NCBI GenBank assembly: GCA_964017195.1
Contig: OZ024892.1
Coordinates: 16,515,871-16,579,870, forward strand
DNA length: 64,000 nt
Reading direction: 5' to 3'
Source: Siderastrea radians
Taxonomy: Eukaryota > Cnidaria > Anthozoa > Scleractinia > Rhizangiidae
Position 1 is the stretch's first letter. Each line of letters begins with the position of its first letter. The notes under the pieces were generated by a model. That model did not search any database and was not told the origin of the DNA. It worked only from the letters and a program-made list of their open reading frames with translations. The position numbers were made by a program, and so were the translations under genes. Positions 22,001 through 31,530 of this stretch are shown here, one piece after another.

Positions 22001-24252
22001 CGACGAAATACTTCCCTCACCACTTCATACCTAAAAGGAAGTGGTCGTCCGGATGTACTGCAATATTATGATAGGCTGCCTCAACATCAAATTTGGCCAT
22101 TAAGGCGCCTGGCCCATACTGGGAGACCATGCGAATAATCTGATCCACCTTTATGTAGTGCATGGAAAATTCTTCCGCGTTGATGCCATCATTCACGCTG
22201 GCGCCACGGGGGGAGGACAAATCAATGATAAGATGCCACTTACCAGGCTGGCCTTTTTTTGGTATAACCCCAAAGCTGCTGACATGCAGATTAGGCAATG
22301 GGGGGGAAGCAAAGGGGCCCACCACCCGATGGAGAGCGATCTCATTAGCCAGATAGTCATCAATCACCAACGCGTGTTGCCAGGCAGAGGGTTTATTCTG
22401 CTTGGCAGACTTCAGCCGACGAGTAGGGTAAAACCCCAGCCGAAAACCATTACTTAGGCCATCAAGGAATAAGATGCAGCAGTTTGGTCAGGGTGCCCGG
22501 CCAATTCCCTTGAAAATTCTGCCACGCTGAGGGGACTGACCACTGATACTGGCGGGAAGGGAAGTGGAGCTAGAGGGAAGAAACGAGAGACACATACTCT
22601 AAGCAACCCAAATTTTATAAACTAAACACAGAGGTCAGAAAGTAAACAAGGCGGAACGAACTACTAGCGATTCCTGCCAGTTCGTAACAAAATGAACTAC
22701 GGACACTGTCAAAATCAAACTAGTCCGGAAGCTAAGTGAAATACATGTCAGTCATAGTCCGCCCAGAAACTGGGCAAAAAATTCTAGAAGGAACAAACTA
22801 TAAATGCAACAATACTCGCTAACTTTGTGGACTGTCACTCAAACTAAACAGATCAGAAAAAAGGGGGGGATTAAGAGCGACGAGACTTGCTAGATGACGA
22901 GGAGCCCGCTGCCACGGGGGAAGAGGAGCACCGCTTTCCGTCTTCCCGCTTGTTCCTGGAAGTCGAGCTGTAACATGCAACCGCACAGTGAGATCCGGAA
23001 CACACAGTGCAGCGATGAGCGTATCTGCAAATGGCCTGAGGGGCAGAGCAGCGGCCCTTATTCCATGACTTGCATTCGACCAGACTGCTGGAAGATCCTG
23101 AGGGCTCCCAGTCATACAAGTCAGAAGAAGAGGAGGAACGGGTAGTGGAGCCAGCCGCGTGGAAGTTAAAGAGTTGAGCGTTCATGCATGACCAGTCAGT
23201 GAGCCCTGTGGCCACCGCGTGCTCACAAAAGGCCTGATCATGGGAGAGCCACACACCACCACTGAAATGGCGATGCCTCCAGAGGATGAGCAATTGATAC
23301 TGAAGTAAATCCCTCCACCGATGTGGGAAATGAGAGACCACAATCAAGGAAAAGATCGCGAATGCCTCCAACCACGTGGCAATATCCTCGATGCGATGGC
23401 GCGGTTTTTTCGGCTGAGTCGTCAAGACCAAACGGCCATCCAACAAGAGCTGCAGTTCAGGCTGCTTTAGCTGTAAATTTGCTGACAGCAGTTCGTTTAA
23501 ATCGACGGCCACGATCTGCGCCACCAGCTTAGCGGGGACCGGAGAGAATCCTGGCCTGACAACGAACGGTTGATCAGCCTTGAAACAGCCAAATTATGAG
23601 AGGTTGCGAACGTTGGATTGGCCATACTGGGCGCTAGCGACGCGATGGACATGGCCGGGGCGGCAAAAGAAAAAACAAAGGAGGGCAAAATAAAAGAAGA
23701 AACTGGCCTACCTGAAGATGAAGGACCCGCCCCCATTTACACTCGTGCTTGCGACTTGTGCCTGCGAAGTTTGTGAAGAAACCACTGGAGCTTGGTTGGC
23801 CCGCTTGGCCGCCACGGCCGACTGAGCGGCTTGGTGGATCAATGCCACCAGTTCTGGCGAGAGAAACGAAGCTTGTCCTGCATTTGAAGGATCCACAGGG
23901 GCAGCAACAGGCGGCGATATGTGCGACCCAGGCTCGATTGTCGAAACTTCAATTGGAGGATTGAACAGCACCTGCAAACTGTTCTTAGTGGAGCGGGCAG
24001 CCATAATTATCAGCACCAAAAGTAGAGTACGACGCGAAAATACTACAAGGAGTCTCAAACAGGCAAATGAAAAGGCGAATCGGCAGACCTGCTCAAAGGG
24101 CAACGCGAGTAAAATGGCTTGACCTCCACGGGAGAGCTGTAAAATAACTGAAGCCCCTGATAAAACCCTGAGACCGCCCCAAGTTCAGGAGAGCAACCGC
24201 TGGCCCAGGAATATTGTCTCGAGTTTAACCTTGCCTAAATTTCAGTTAGCCT

Positions 24253-24287
<35 letters not shown>

Positions 24288-27200
24288 GTTTAATGGTAAT
24301 TCCACAAAGTGGCTCTTACATCACCATGTCTCAACCTCTTGACCACTATCCCTCACAAGAACATTGGTTGTGGTGTGAATAAATTCTTCTTCCACATATT
24401 TCTTGTCAGCACTATATGTTTAGGTTTGATTCATGCACAGTGTAAAATGCTTTATTTTGCAGAAGCTGGCTGGAAATGCAAGAGCAGTATTGATCAAAGT
24501 TATAAACAGTATGGAGCCTATTATAATCATGTTACAAAGAAACTTGGATTTCACCATCAGCCATGGAACAAGGTAAAATAAAAAGGGAATAATGTATAAG
24601 TCATACTTGTTTTAAACTGGTGACTATACCACTCAACAGTAAATTGTTACATTCTTGTCCATTACACCTTGAGAGTCACGTGATACAACTCTTGTGTAAT
24701 CAAGTGACATGACAGGACTGTCGGACTCATCTTGTTTCGAGACAGCTCAAAAGACTCCAGAAAGACTCCAGAACAGCAAGAACTGAGTGATGCTGGTGTC
24801 AACGGACACCCGACACATTTCTGATCGACTCCAAAGATTGTCTCAACTCTTATATATGAAGATCAGAGATGCAAATCATCTCTCATATCATCGCAAGAGA
24901 TGAGAGACCTTGGTCTTTTGTAATGTGAGACATGACTCTTCCATCACTACACAAAAAGAACCCAGAGTTTTGACATTTAAAAGTGATAATAACAAAGGAC
25001 CAGTAAAGCCATTTCTTTAAAGTTGCCAGAGCGTTCCCAAGTCAAAGTAGACCCCAAACAAAACTTGTTGCTGCTGGAACTATCGTTCAACGTCAAGACA
25101 CTAACTCAACTTACAAGATGTGTAAAAGAAGTAAAGATTTAAACTTGTGGAACAACAACCTTTGGCCACTTCTCAGTGCACTATTACATACTTTAGAAAT
25201 CAACTTTATTTAACTTCTCAACAATATCTTTGGGGATGATATCATGGGTCGCCAAAACTGGTAATTTTTGTTCATTAAAACAGACTCTGATTTGTGCCCT
25301 CATAAGGTGGAGAAAAAGAACTTAAAACTTCTACGGAAAGCACACTGGAACACATGCCAAGAACTCAATGCAAGGCTGGCCCAGCTGCCCCCTGGGTATT
25401 CCTTGAAAGTGGATTTCACACGAGTGAACTTCAACAGGCTGCGGCCATATTTTTACCTCCTGGTACATCAGGTAGTATGGCATTTTTGAGTTCAAAAAAT
25501 ACATAATGTTTGTTTTACACTGGGGATCAAATTCAATGGACTTGATTATTCTTGAGAATGAGCAATCATGTTTTCAGCTTACCATATCTTTGTCTGTAAA
25601 TTTCTTGATAACAGTGTGTAAGAGCTAGCACAAAGTCAAATGACAGCATTAGAGTTAATAAAAGTTTTAAAAAATCTTTGAGAGCACACAAGAAACAAAA
25701 AGTGCATAAGAGTTGGCTAGACTGCAGACAGTCGATCCTCATTCTGCTCAGAGATGACAAGACTTCTAACTATTTAAAGAGCACACCAGAATCAATAAAT
25801 TGAGATAAAGGGAATGAGAGGTGGGGGTCAAACAAGGAATAGAGAGAGTTGAGAAGTGATCATACTGTTTGAGAGTGCATCAATTTAGAACACAAACATA
25901 CATTTATTTATCTGGGATGAGCTGAGAACTTTTGTAGATGATAAGTGGATTAACATTAACAGTGGATGAGAGTTCTAACGATGGAGTTAGCAGTCAGATG
26001 AACAAACTCTTTGTTTGACAAGAGCCTAAATGTGGCTTAATCCCCTGCTTTTTTCAGTGTTTTTTCTATGCAGACCCATCGGACAAGCCATGGAAACCAA
26101 CCCCATTTTCTTGTTTAGTAGCCGAGACTCTGATAGCATTCTTTACAACTGGGAATATATCACCCTCAGAGGCAGAACAGAGACTGCAGGACTGGGGCGG
26201 CAGGCCTGTCAAGGTCAGTACACTGTTAGCTAGCAGTCTTAATATTTGTCTTCAAAGCTGGTAGAGCAAGCAATGCGGAAATAACATTGTGGCAGCAATG
26301 AGCGGCAAAGCTGTGAAGCATTTGCACCCTCGTTACTGGTCATGGTTTCACTTATCATTTAACATTCCTCAACCTCGTTGAACATAACTGTTGAGCAGCA
26401 AATAAGATACATGTACCCTGGTCCAAAGTTATTCTTATTCTCTTTTTGAACAAAGTTGAGCTGAAAGAAAAACCTCTAGGACCAGGGTACATAAACAAAT
26501 GTGAACGATGTTCAACCATGTTTCATAATCTCTTTTGTCAACTGATTTGTTTTGATCCCATCAGCACCACTTAAAATAAGTACAGAACAACTCTCTTCTT
26601 TCTTTTCTTCCGTCCTCCCTTTCTTGTTTTTGGTCTACTTGTAATGTGGTCCTTTAAATAATTTATGTTGTATTCTATAAATGATTCCAGAATAGAAATA
26701 GCCAGAATAGTCCAAAAAGAATGCACCCTTTGGTTGCTTGTCAGTCACACATGTTTGACAGCTGTCCTCAGACCAGTCCCCTTTGTTTGTCAGGTACGAC
26801 AGTGTATTTCACACATGTGGAACATCATGGTGAAGTCTTCATTGTCTACCTCTGGAGTGGCACAGGAAGTGCTAAAATGTGAACAGCAAGTGTTTGCTAA
26901 GAAATTGTAAGTTTCCCTCATTCATTCCATTTTATCATGATTACAGTTAAATGGAGCAACTACAGAATTCTTTGCGACTTTATTTGTCAGGTGCAGCTGG
27001 TTGGTTAACAAAAAGATGTAACGACATGCACATCATGTGCGAAAAGATTGAACAAGGAAAACTGAATTTTCCAACTTTCAATATATTATTGGAAAATAAA
27101 GGTCCAGCTTAAAATAAGGGAATGCTGCTTATTCTGACCCAGTTGTTTTGATTGCAGATCTGCCATGGACTATGCTTATGCCTGTTCTCTAGCAGGACCT

Positions 27201-27533
27201 TTAATAAAAGGAAACACAATTCATGCACCGATCAAATCAACTCCAACAATTACTAAATCGGTCAGACAAGGAATTCTAGCTGCTAAAAAAGTATCACTTT
27301 CACAAGTGAAAAGGAAACAACTTAACCTGCTGAGAATTGGTGGAAATGTTAGTTTAAGGGCAAATGACAAAACCATTGAGGCAGGCCCTAGAGTGCTTGG
27401 TAATGGAATGCTAAATACTAAGAGCAAGAATTGGAAGAAAAAGAGAAAAACAAGACAGTCACAGCAATTTTCATTGCTTGATGATCAAGGAAAGCAAGAT
27501 CTTTTGAAGCGGTGTAAGATCATTCTAGCATAG
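17451..27533 (+). CDS. CCCH zinc-finger protein of unknown function (7 exons)
   Basis: Exons: 17451-17586, 17975-18589, 24463-24572, 25307-25471, 26058-26213, 26794-26906, 27158-27533, total 1,671 nt (556 residues) in one frame to TAG. One zinc finger lies at C20, C29, C35, H39 (C-x8-C-x5-C-x3-H), preceded by SGIPIPLDYSGREM. A Pro/Ser-rich low-complexity stretch follows, then a conserved-looking C-terminal half (GWKCKSSIDQSYKQYG; ARLAQLPPGYSLKVDF; FYADPSDKPWKPTPFSC; EAEQRLQDWGGRPV; SAMDYAYACSLAGP) and a lysine-rich tail with WKKKRK. CCCH fingers usually bind RNA. I do not recognise the family beyond that. The ATG lies one base after a possible acceptor (TTTCACCAG), so the leader is probably spliced. 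The second intron contains a 5.2-kb retroelement. Confidence 0.8.
17975..18589 (+). CDS. CCCH protein exon 2 (low complexity)
   Basis: 615 nt after acceptor TTTCTTTCAG. It encodes DEKYPSPPPLPPSPSPS and a polar region. Donor chosen at AAAG|GTTGGT because it alone restores phase with exon 3; GTATGT four bases on is a rival. Confidence 0.7.
18965..19018. repeat. (AAT)n microsatellite, left flank of the Ngaro-type element
   Basis: AATAAT repeats ending directly at the element's terminal repeat. Confidence 0.9.
19019..19124 (-). repeat. Split direct repeat B, outer copy
   Basis: Matches 19390-19496 from TATCACC/CATCACC through GCAGCAACCACC with few differences. Confidence 0.88.
19206..19390 (-). 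repeat. Split direct repeat A, inner copy
   Basis: Matches 24066-24256 from AATGAAAAGGCG to TAGCCTCATT; lacks a CCCAGG present in the other copy. Confidence 0.88.
19390..19496 (-). repeat. Split direct repeat B, inner copy
   Basis: Second copy of the ~106-bp B repeat, directly abutting repeat A. Confidence 0.88.
20030..21070 (-). CDS. Tyrosine recombinase of the Ngaro-type element
   Basis: A 346-codon open frame without internal stops. It would cut and rejoin DNA to integrate the circular cDNA. Catalytic signature: Arg in YFGFLRSSEF, HSFRIGAAT (H-x2-R), LGCWSS (Trp in the His/Trp position) and the nucleophilic Tyr in YQLYIR. N-terminal SAM-like part: REGLAPTTRSTYSSGQKRF. No ATG opens the frame; the first codons overlap the RNase H frame, so a real start is unclear. 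This is the only intact domain of the element. Confidence 0.85.
   Translation of the reverse strand: MAGIQAPRPRSSTRPCDSSHSVVAGLDQPTLEAECQQLQREGLAPTTRSTYSSGQKRFIEFCTHLGKLGPDGSPCPADEWTLCLFVTHLAQSVQHSTIKVYLSAVCALHIERGLPEPLVDCFRLQRVLHGVKRSRGDAKSVGHPVTDHTLLIIFKVLDMNIPDHCMFWAAYNLAYFGFLRSSEFTVPNLASFSKESHLSLADIAIDSYESPSCLRLHLKASKTDPFCKGCFIHIGKGNFPLCAIHSLMTYLNDRGDKEGPPLFLYQDGRPLSRASLTDWLRRILSAAGVPGTFSSHSFRIGAATVAARNGIPDHLIQALGCWSSNAYQLYIRTPSETLARLSSQLA
20990..22460 (-). pseudogene. Broken reverse transcriptase-RNase H of the Ngaro-type element
   Basis: RT motifs: GFRLGF, SSFGVIPKKGQPGKWHLI, FDVEAAYHNI and the catalytic HYLDDF. RNase H motifs: TSDAAGSGLGFGAYF (Asp), ITYKELFP (Glu), SDNEAVV (Asp), TIADALSRFHW (Asp). 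Breaks: an in-frame TGA after FLLGMKW near 22017, an extra T in the following LPFG codons near 21990, and frame changes near 21650 and 21340. The enzyme cannot be made from this copy. Confidence 0.85.
22871..24004 (-). pseudogene. Gag-like ORF of the Ngaro-type element (frame-broken)
   Basis: ATG at 24004 (MAARSTKNSLQVLF) begins 62 bp inside repeat A. The frame continues through three overlapping pieces (to 23708, 23736-23497, 23524-22871) and ends with a Cys/His cluster CKSWNKGRCSAPQAICRYAH then CTVCSGSHCAVAC, typical of DIRS/Ngaro gag proteins, and a Ser/Lys-rich tail. Two frame changes are needed to read it through. Confidence 0.75.
24066..24256 (-). repeat. Split direct repeat A, outer copy (5' end of the element)
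   Basis: Pairs with 19206-19390; marks the upstream end of the element on the minus strand. Confidence 0.88.
24257..24287. repeat. (AAT)n microsatellite, right flank of the Ngaro-type element
   Basis: About ten AAT units directly after repeat A. Confidence 0.9.
24463..24572 (+). CDS. CCCH protein exon 3
   Basis: 110 nt between TTTTGCAG and GTAAAA. Encodes AGWKCKSSIDQSYKQYGAYY and LGFHHQPWNK. Confidence 0.75.
25307..25471 (+). CDS. CCCH protein exon 4
   Basis: 165 nt, phase 0 at both ends, encoding KAHWNTCQELNARLAQLPPG and FNRLRPYFYLLVHQ. Donor GTAGTA. Confidence 0.78.
26058..26213 (+). CDS. CCCH protein exon 5
   Basis: 156 nt, phase 0, TTTTTCAG acceptor and GTCAGT donor. Encodes CFFYADPSDKPWKPTPFSC and SEAEQRLQDWGGRPVK. 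Confidence 0.8.
26404..26496. mobile_element. Small foldback element
   Basis: Ends ATGTACCCTGGTCC and GGACCAGGGTACAT are perfect inverted copies, ~90 bp apart outer to outer, in an intron of the CCCH gene. Confidence 0.7.
26794..26906 (+). CDS. CCCH protein exon 6
   Basis: 113 nt, TTTGTCAG acceptor and GTAAGT donor. Encodes VRQCISHMWNIMVKSSL and EVLKCEQQVFAKK. Confidence 0.8.
27158..27533 (+). CDS. CCCH protein exon 7 (terminal)
   Basis: 376 nt from ATTGCAG to TAG. Encodes SAMDYAYACSLAGPLIKGN and a basic tail that could act as a nuclear localisation signal (WKKKRKTR). Confidence 0.82.
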
Positions 27534-28514
27534 GAAGTGATGTAGGCATCATTTGTGTACTGTCACAATCTTTTGCACCTTCTTGTTAGCAGCACACAGA
27601 AACAATACCATGAATTTCTCACTTTGTGTCAAGTACTTAACTGTTTAATTGTTTTCTTAATTGGATTTCACATAAATTGTTAGGCTCAATTACCTGCCAT
27701 GTCAAGAATAAAATAATACAACATACGACATAAATATACAGTGTAAATAATACAGTGAATTTCCCACTCTGTGTAAAGTACCAAATTGTTCAATTGTCTA
27801 TCAAATTGGATTTCAAATGTCCCACTTGAGAATGGACTGATTCTACAGTTGATACAAGAATCAGTATCCTCAGTTAACAGCTGTGATGGGGAAAATCAGC
27901 CCATTCTCAAACCCTGCAAGTGTCCAGACCCAAGAGTGATGGAAATCAAGGCTAAGAAACTCTTTGACTGTTGCTAAAAAATGTTAATGCTAGCTGGCCA
28001 CCAGTCCAGTCCCAATCTCCTGAGAGCCCCACTCAAGCTTTTCAAGGCAAAAATTTAGACTCTTGTTATTATGCACAGTTTTGTTGAATGAAAGGATTAA
28101 AATACTTTTCCTAGCTCTAGATGGTCACAGGTAAAACAGGAGATGTATTCTTCCAAAGAATGAAAAATGAAGTTCATTATTGCAAAATAAATGAAAATAT
28201 TCATTTCAATTAATATACATTTTTCAAGTGAAGAACTGAATGTTTAAAATGAAACTTAATCGGAGGGCTGAATTTTCACACATTAGGCACATGGGTAACT
28301 AACAGGTTTTCCAATCTGCCTTGCGATAGACAAGTGCTTTTTTCTCCTCTTTGTTCACCCACTACCAGCTCTTTCAATCAAATCAGAACACAAAAAATGT
28401 TTCCACATTCTGACAGGATTGAAACAAGGTTGATTGCACTGAGAAAACAGTAGGAAAAATTAAACAATAAAATTTACAGCAATATCAACTACAACAATGC
28501 CTTACAGGTCCTGC
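27534..28514. other. Convergent intergenic region
   Basis: 3' flanks of two converging genes. It holds a ~70-bp imperfect direct duplication (27590-27660 and 27735-27805, both with ATTTC.CACT.TGTGT and ATTGGATTTCA). No gene seen. Confidence 0.6.
27707..27712 (+). terminator. Candidate poly(A) signal of the CCCH gene
   Basis: AATAAA, 174 nt after the stop codon. Confidence 0.5.
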
Positions 28515-30098
28515 CTAGTTTTTCATCATTTGCAAATGAGAAAAAAGTTCTTCACTTCCCATATCAGCATTCTGGAATCCTTCCTCAATCATAATTGCTT
28601 GATTTTCTGTGAAATAATTGCATTGCAAAACCTGCTCCTCTAAACAATGAAACAGCTCAGGATTTGCGAGGCCTGCCCTTCCACATGCCCAAGCCACTTG
28701 GCCTAACTGATCAACTTGAAAGTAGGCCAAGTCTCTGTTCAAAACTTCTGCCTCGAGCTCCTTCAAAAATTGCTGATAAGGGATTTCTGGCAAAGCATAA
28801 GAATACAGGCACAAAGATAGTTCGCTGTTTGTGAGGTTTTGCAAGCCTCGCATGTAGATTTCCTCTGCAATGACTTTAAACACCTGGCTTTCATTCATTC
28901 CCTTTGTTGCAAATGACCAAATGATCCACAAGAGGGGAGAACTGTAAAATTCTTTAACTCTGTTGGTGACTATTTCCTTGTCAAAAGTAGCAAAAAGTTT
29001 GTCACTTCCCTTGCCTGCAGTTGCAAATGCCCAAAGCATCATGACAATTTCTTTTCTCTGCAATCTAGATGTTGACCGGCGCAGGATTTCTTCTTCAGCT
29101 TTCTCAAATAAAAGATCAGAATAAATTCCCCGGGTTGCAAATGTGTACAAGAACTGAGCAATTTGTCCGTTGTGAAAAGACTTGAAACTTCTTTGGATAA
29201 TTTCATATTCTATATGATCAAAGAACTCAACAGAACCACAACCCATCTTGGCAAAAGCCAACAGCATCCCAGCTATTTGTTTGCTTTCACATGTCGATAT
29301 CCTTATTATCTCATTTAAAATGGATTCCTGGACCCTTTCAAATATTTGTGAGTCTTTCAATCCCAAACCAGCACATCCAGTCAGTATCTGATTTATTTCT
29401 GATGTGTGAAAGAGTGAAAAGTCATGTGACAGAATTTCTTCTTCACAAACTTTAACCACGGAGTGGTTTTCATTTCCAATTTTCCCCAAGGCCCACATCA
29501 CGTTTGCAAGCCCTTGAGCCTTGCAGGAAGAAATATTTTCAGAAATAAAGTTTAAGATATCATTGTATGGACTTTCTTCCCCATGCTTCACTTTTTCTCT
29601 TTCCTTATGTAGTACTTCTTTTTCCTCCTTGTACTTATGGGCAATCTTTGCAATGCAATGGAGCACTGTGATCCTGTTGACCAGAGACGCTTGCTCTCTG
29701 TTGGCCTGGTAAAACTCCAGTTGATCTTGTACCGTCTTTTTACACATAATCTCTTTGTTGAGGTCCCTCTCTTTAGCATAAAAAATTGGCACACTGCCAA
29801 GTTGTCTGTCCAGTTGATTATGTAAACATGCTTTTCCTCTCAACTTTGCAGACTGGCTTAATGAGCATAATATGCTATCTTTGTAGTTTGTTGTTGTTTT
29901 AAGTCGAGGTGCCAAAACGTTTCCAAACATAGGAGGTAATGTTTTTATAGCACCTTGTCTAAGTGATGATAAAGTAATTGTCCCACAGTGACGTATTGAC
30001 AGGCATGCCCTGAACATCATGTACTTTGATATGAAATTCCTCTTCCTTTGCAGTTGAACAGCCTTGAATCTAACTACTGTAAGTCCAGATTCCTGCAA
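28515..30098 (-). CDS. OPR-like protein exon 2 (main exon)
   Basis: 1,584 nt without introns, ending HLQMMKN-stop. If exon 1 is wrong, the first ATG in frame would be MMFRACLSIRH (residues 27-28 of this exon). Confidence 0.85.
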   Translation of the reverse strand: MQESGLTVVRFKAVQLQRKRNFISKYMMFRACLSIRHCGTITLSSLRQGAIKTLPPMFGNVLAPRLKTTTNYKDSILCSLSQSAKLRGKACLHNQLDRQLGSVPIFYAKERDLNKEIMCKKTVQDQLEFYQANREQASLVNRITVLHCIAKIAHKYKEEKEVLHKEREKVKHGEESPYNDILNFISENISSCKAQGLANVMWALGKIGNENHSVVKVCEEEILSHDFSLFHTSEINQILTGCAGLGLKDSQIFERVQESILNEIIRISTCESKQIAGMLLAFAKMGCGSVEFFDHIEYEIIQRSFKSFHNGQIAQFLYTFATRGIYSDLLFEKAEEEILRRSTSRLQRKEIVMMLWAFATAGKGSDKLFATFDKEIVTNRVKEFYSSPLLWIIWSFATKGMNESQVFKVIAEEIYMRGLQNLTNSELSLCLYSYALPEIPYQQFLKELEAEVLNRDLAYFQVDQLGQVAWACGRAGLANPELFHCLEEQVLQCNYFTENQAIMIEEGFQNADMGSEELFSHLQMMKN

Positions 30099-30626
30099 CT
30101 GTTAAAACATGACAAACAGGCTTTTGTTAAAAGAATAGTCGCCACCAAACACTAGCCTCTTTAGAATGTATGGTGAAAATCCCTATATTGCAGATTCTGT
30201 TCTAAGTTGAGGGGATCATTGACCAGTTGATTCAGGTTGATTGCATTATCAGAAGCGTGTAAGTTAAGCTTAAATCAATCAGAGACAAAAAACTGATAAA
30301 CAGTTCCCAAAACCAAAATTTAAGTATTGTCTAAGATGAAGACTGTGTTAAGTTCGTGTTTATAAACACCCTCTACGTTTTAAAGTCATAACAATGAAGC
30401 TTCAAACTATTACATAAGCTAAATTATGAGCTTAGTGCAACTTGCCGGGCTAGATGATCGTTGTTTCCCTGTTCCACACAAATCCACCCCACACCAATCA
30501 GTTGTGTGTCTGCACTAAATAAATTAAGTTCAATCGGTCGCCTAATTGAGAGGTAGAGCCATCAGTTCATCCAGAGAGATGTGTCTCGCGTCGAACCTCA
30601 TCTTTTTCACTCACCACGACGGCCAT
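28515..30626 (-). CDS. Octotricopeptide-like repeat protein, probably organellar RNA-binding
   Basis: Two coding exons: 30615-30626 (ATG GCC GTC GTG, then GTGAGT) and 28515-30098 (after TTTAACAG), 531 residues. The N-terminus is basic and poor in acid residues, consistent with a mitochondrial targeting peptide. From about residue 190 helical repeats of ~37 residues follow, with recurring cores: LANVMWALGKIG, INQILTGCAGLG, IAGMLLAFAKMG, IAQFLYTFATRG, IVMMLWAFATAG, LLWIIWSFATKG, LGQVAWACGRAG. This [LWA]-x-[FA]A-x-x-G rhythm resembles octotricopeptide (OPR) and FASTK-type proteins that stabilise organellar transcripts. I see no RAP domain at the C-terminus. Function is inferred from the fold; family assignment needs a profile search. 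Confidence 0.82.
30615..30626 (-). CDS. OPR-like protein exon 1 (4 codons)
   Basis: AAAG-ATGGCCGTCGTG followed by GTGAGT. Chosen because exon 2 has no ATG near its 5' border and joins in phase 0. Confidence 0.6.
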
Positions 30627-30734
30627 CTTTAACTTAACTTGTTCCCAGGGTCTCTCCGGAGCTCAAAGTCTTATCCCAGGCCCCGACGGTCATACAAGGG
30701 TGGGACGACAGGCTGCTGTCTGTGCGGACCATGT

Positions 30735-30909
30735 GTAGCCTGCGTAGCAAGCGCTTCGGTAAGGCTTTCCGCACGTTCGATGCACTTTTCGCTTTTCTGG
30801 CCGCTGCTTCCATCAGTGTTGCGCTCGCCCCAATTTTTTGCGCAGCCAAAAAGCGAAAAACGCCTCCAACGGGAGGAAAGCCCTACGGAAACGCTTGCTA
30901 CGCAGGCTA
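30735..30909. mobile_element. 175-bp MITE with TAGCCTGCGTAGC termini
   Basis: TAGCCTGCGTAGCAAGCG on the left is matched by CGCTTGCTACGCAGGCTA on the right; weaker pairing extends to ~38 bp (AAGGCTTTCC/GGAAAGCC). It lies about 110 bp upstream of the OPR-like start codon. Confidence 0.85.
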
Positions 30910-31530
30910 GACCTTCCTCTAATCTGCATAACCGTTTATTTAGCCAAGCGCAAAGCGTGAGATATCTGGTCTAGTAGACCTAAAAAAAGCCTCTTGTGCG
31001 TAATAGATACAATGAATCCAATTCGAGAAAAAATGTCTAGGTTATCTTCGGAAGTCTTCAGAATCTCTGGAACGGTATACGTTAACTTCGTCCCATGGTC
31101 ACTTTGCTCCAAGTCAGATCGCTCCACAAAATAGTTAGATCGCTCCATGTTATAAGTAAATGTCCATGCTTACCTGTTAAACTGTTCCGATGCACGTGAT
31201 CGAATAGACTGCGTGCATAGTCCACATATTTCCGTCAAATGTAATAATAATTTGTGAAGTCTTTGAAGGAATAAAAGTTTGATTCGACGACGGAAGACTC
31301 AAGAGTCCATGCTTTTTTTTTCCTTTGAAAACACACAGGGACACACAAGGCCATGCGTTTATTATACCTAAACCTTGTTTGGTCGTGTCACAAACGTTAA
31401 TAATTTTATTGAACAAGTTGTGCCTGCGATGCTGTTCTATCCACAAAATGCAATGCGGACCATCATGTTAATTATGTTTGAGGGGTGATAAGTAAACTGG
31501 ATACGATATCATTGCAGCGTTCGCGTATTA

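Larger units (their letters stand above)
19019..24256 (-). mobile_element. Ngaro-type tyrosine-recombinase retrotransposon with split direct repeats
   Basis: Read on the minus strand: repeat A (24066-24256), gag, RT-RNase H, tyrosine recombinase, repeat B (19390-19496), repeat A (19206-19390), repeat B (19019-19124). The A-genes-B-A-B order is the split-direct-repeat plan of Ngaro and PAT elements. No methyltransferase is seen, which favours Ngaro. Such elements integrate by a tyrosine recombinase, usually without target duplications. Both ends abut (AAT)n, so the target was a microsatellite in an intron of the CCCH gene. Paired repeats differ at few positions (for example a 6-bp CCCAGG absent from one A), so the insertion is fairly young, yet the RT is broken. 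Confidence 0.88.

Noticed and set aside
19910..23532. Several plus-strand frames of 60-99 codons
   Set aside because: Antisense shadows of the gag, RT and recombinase genes of the Ngaro-type element.
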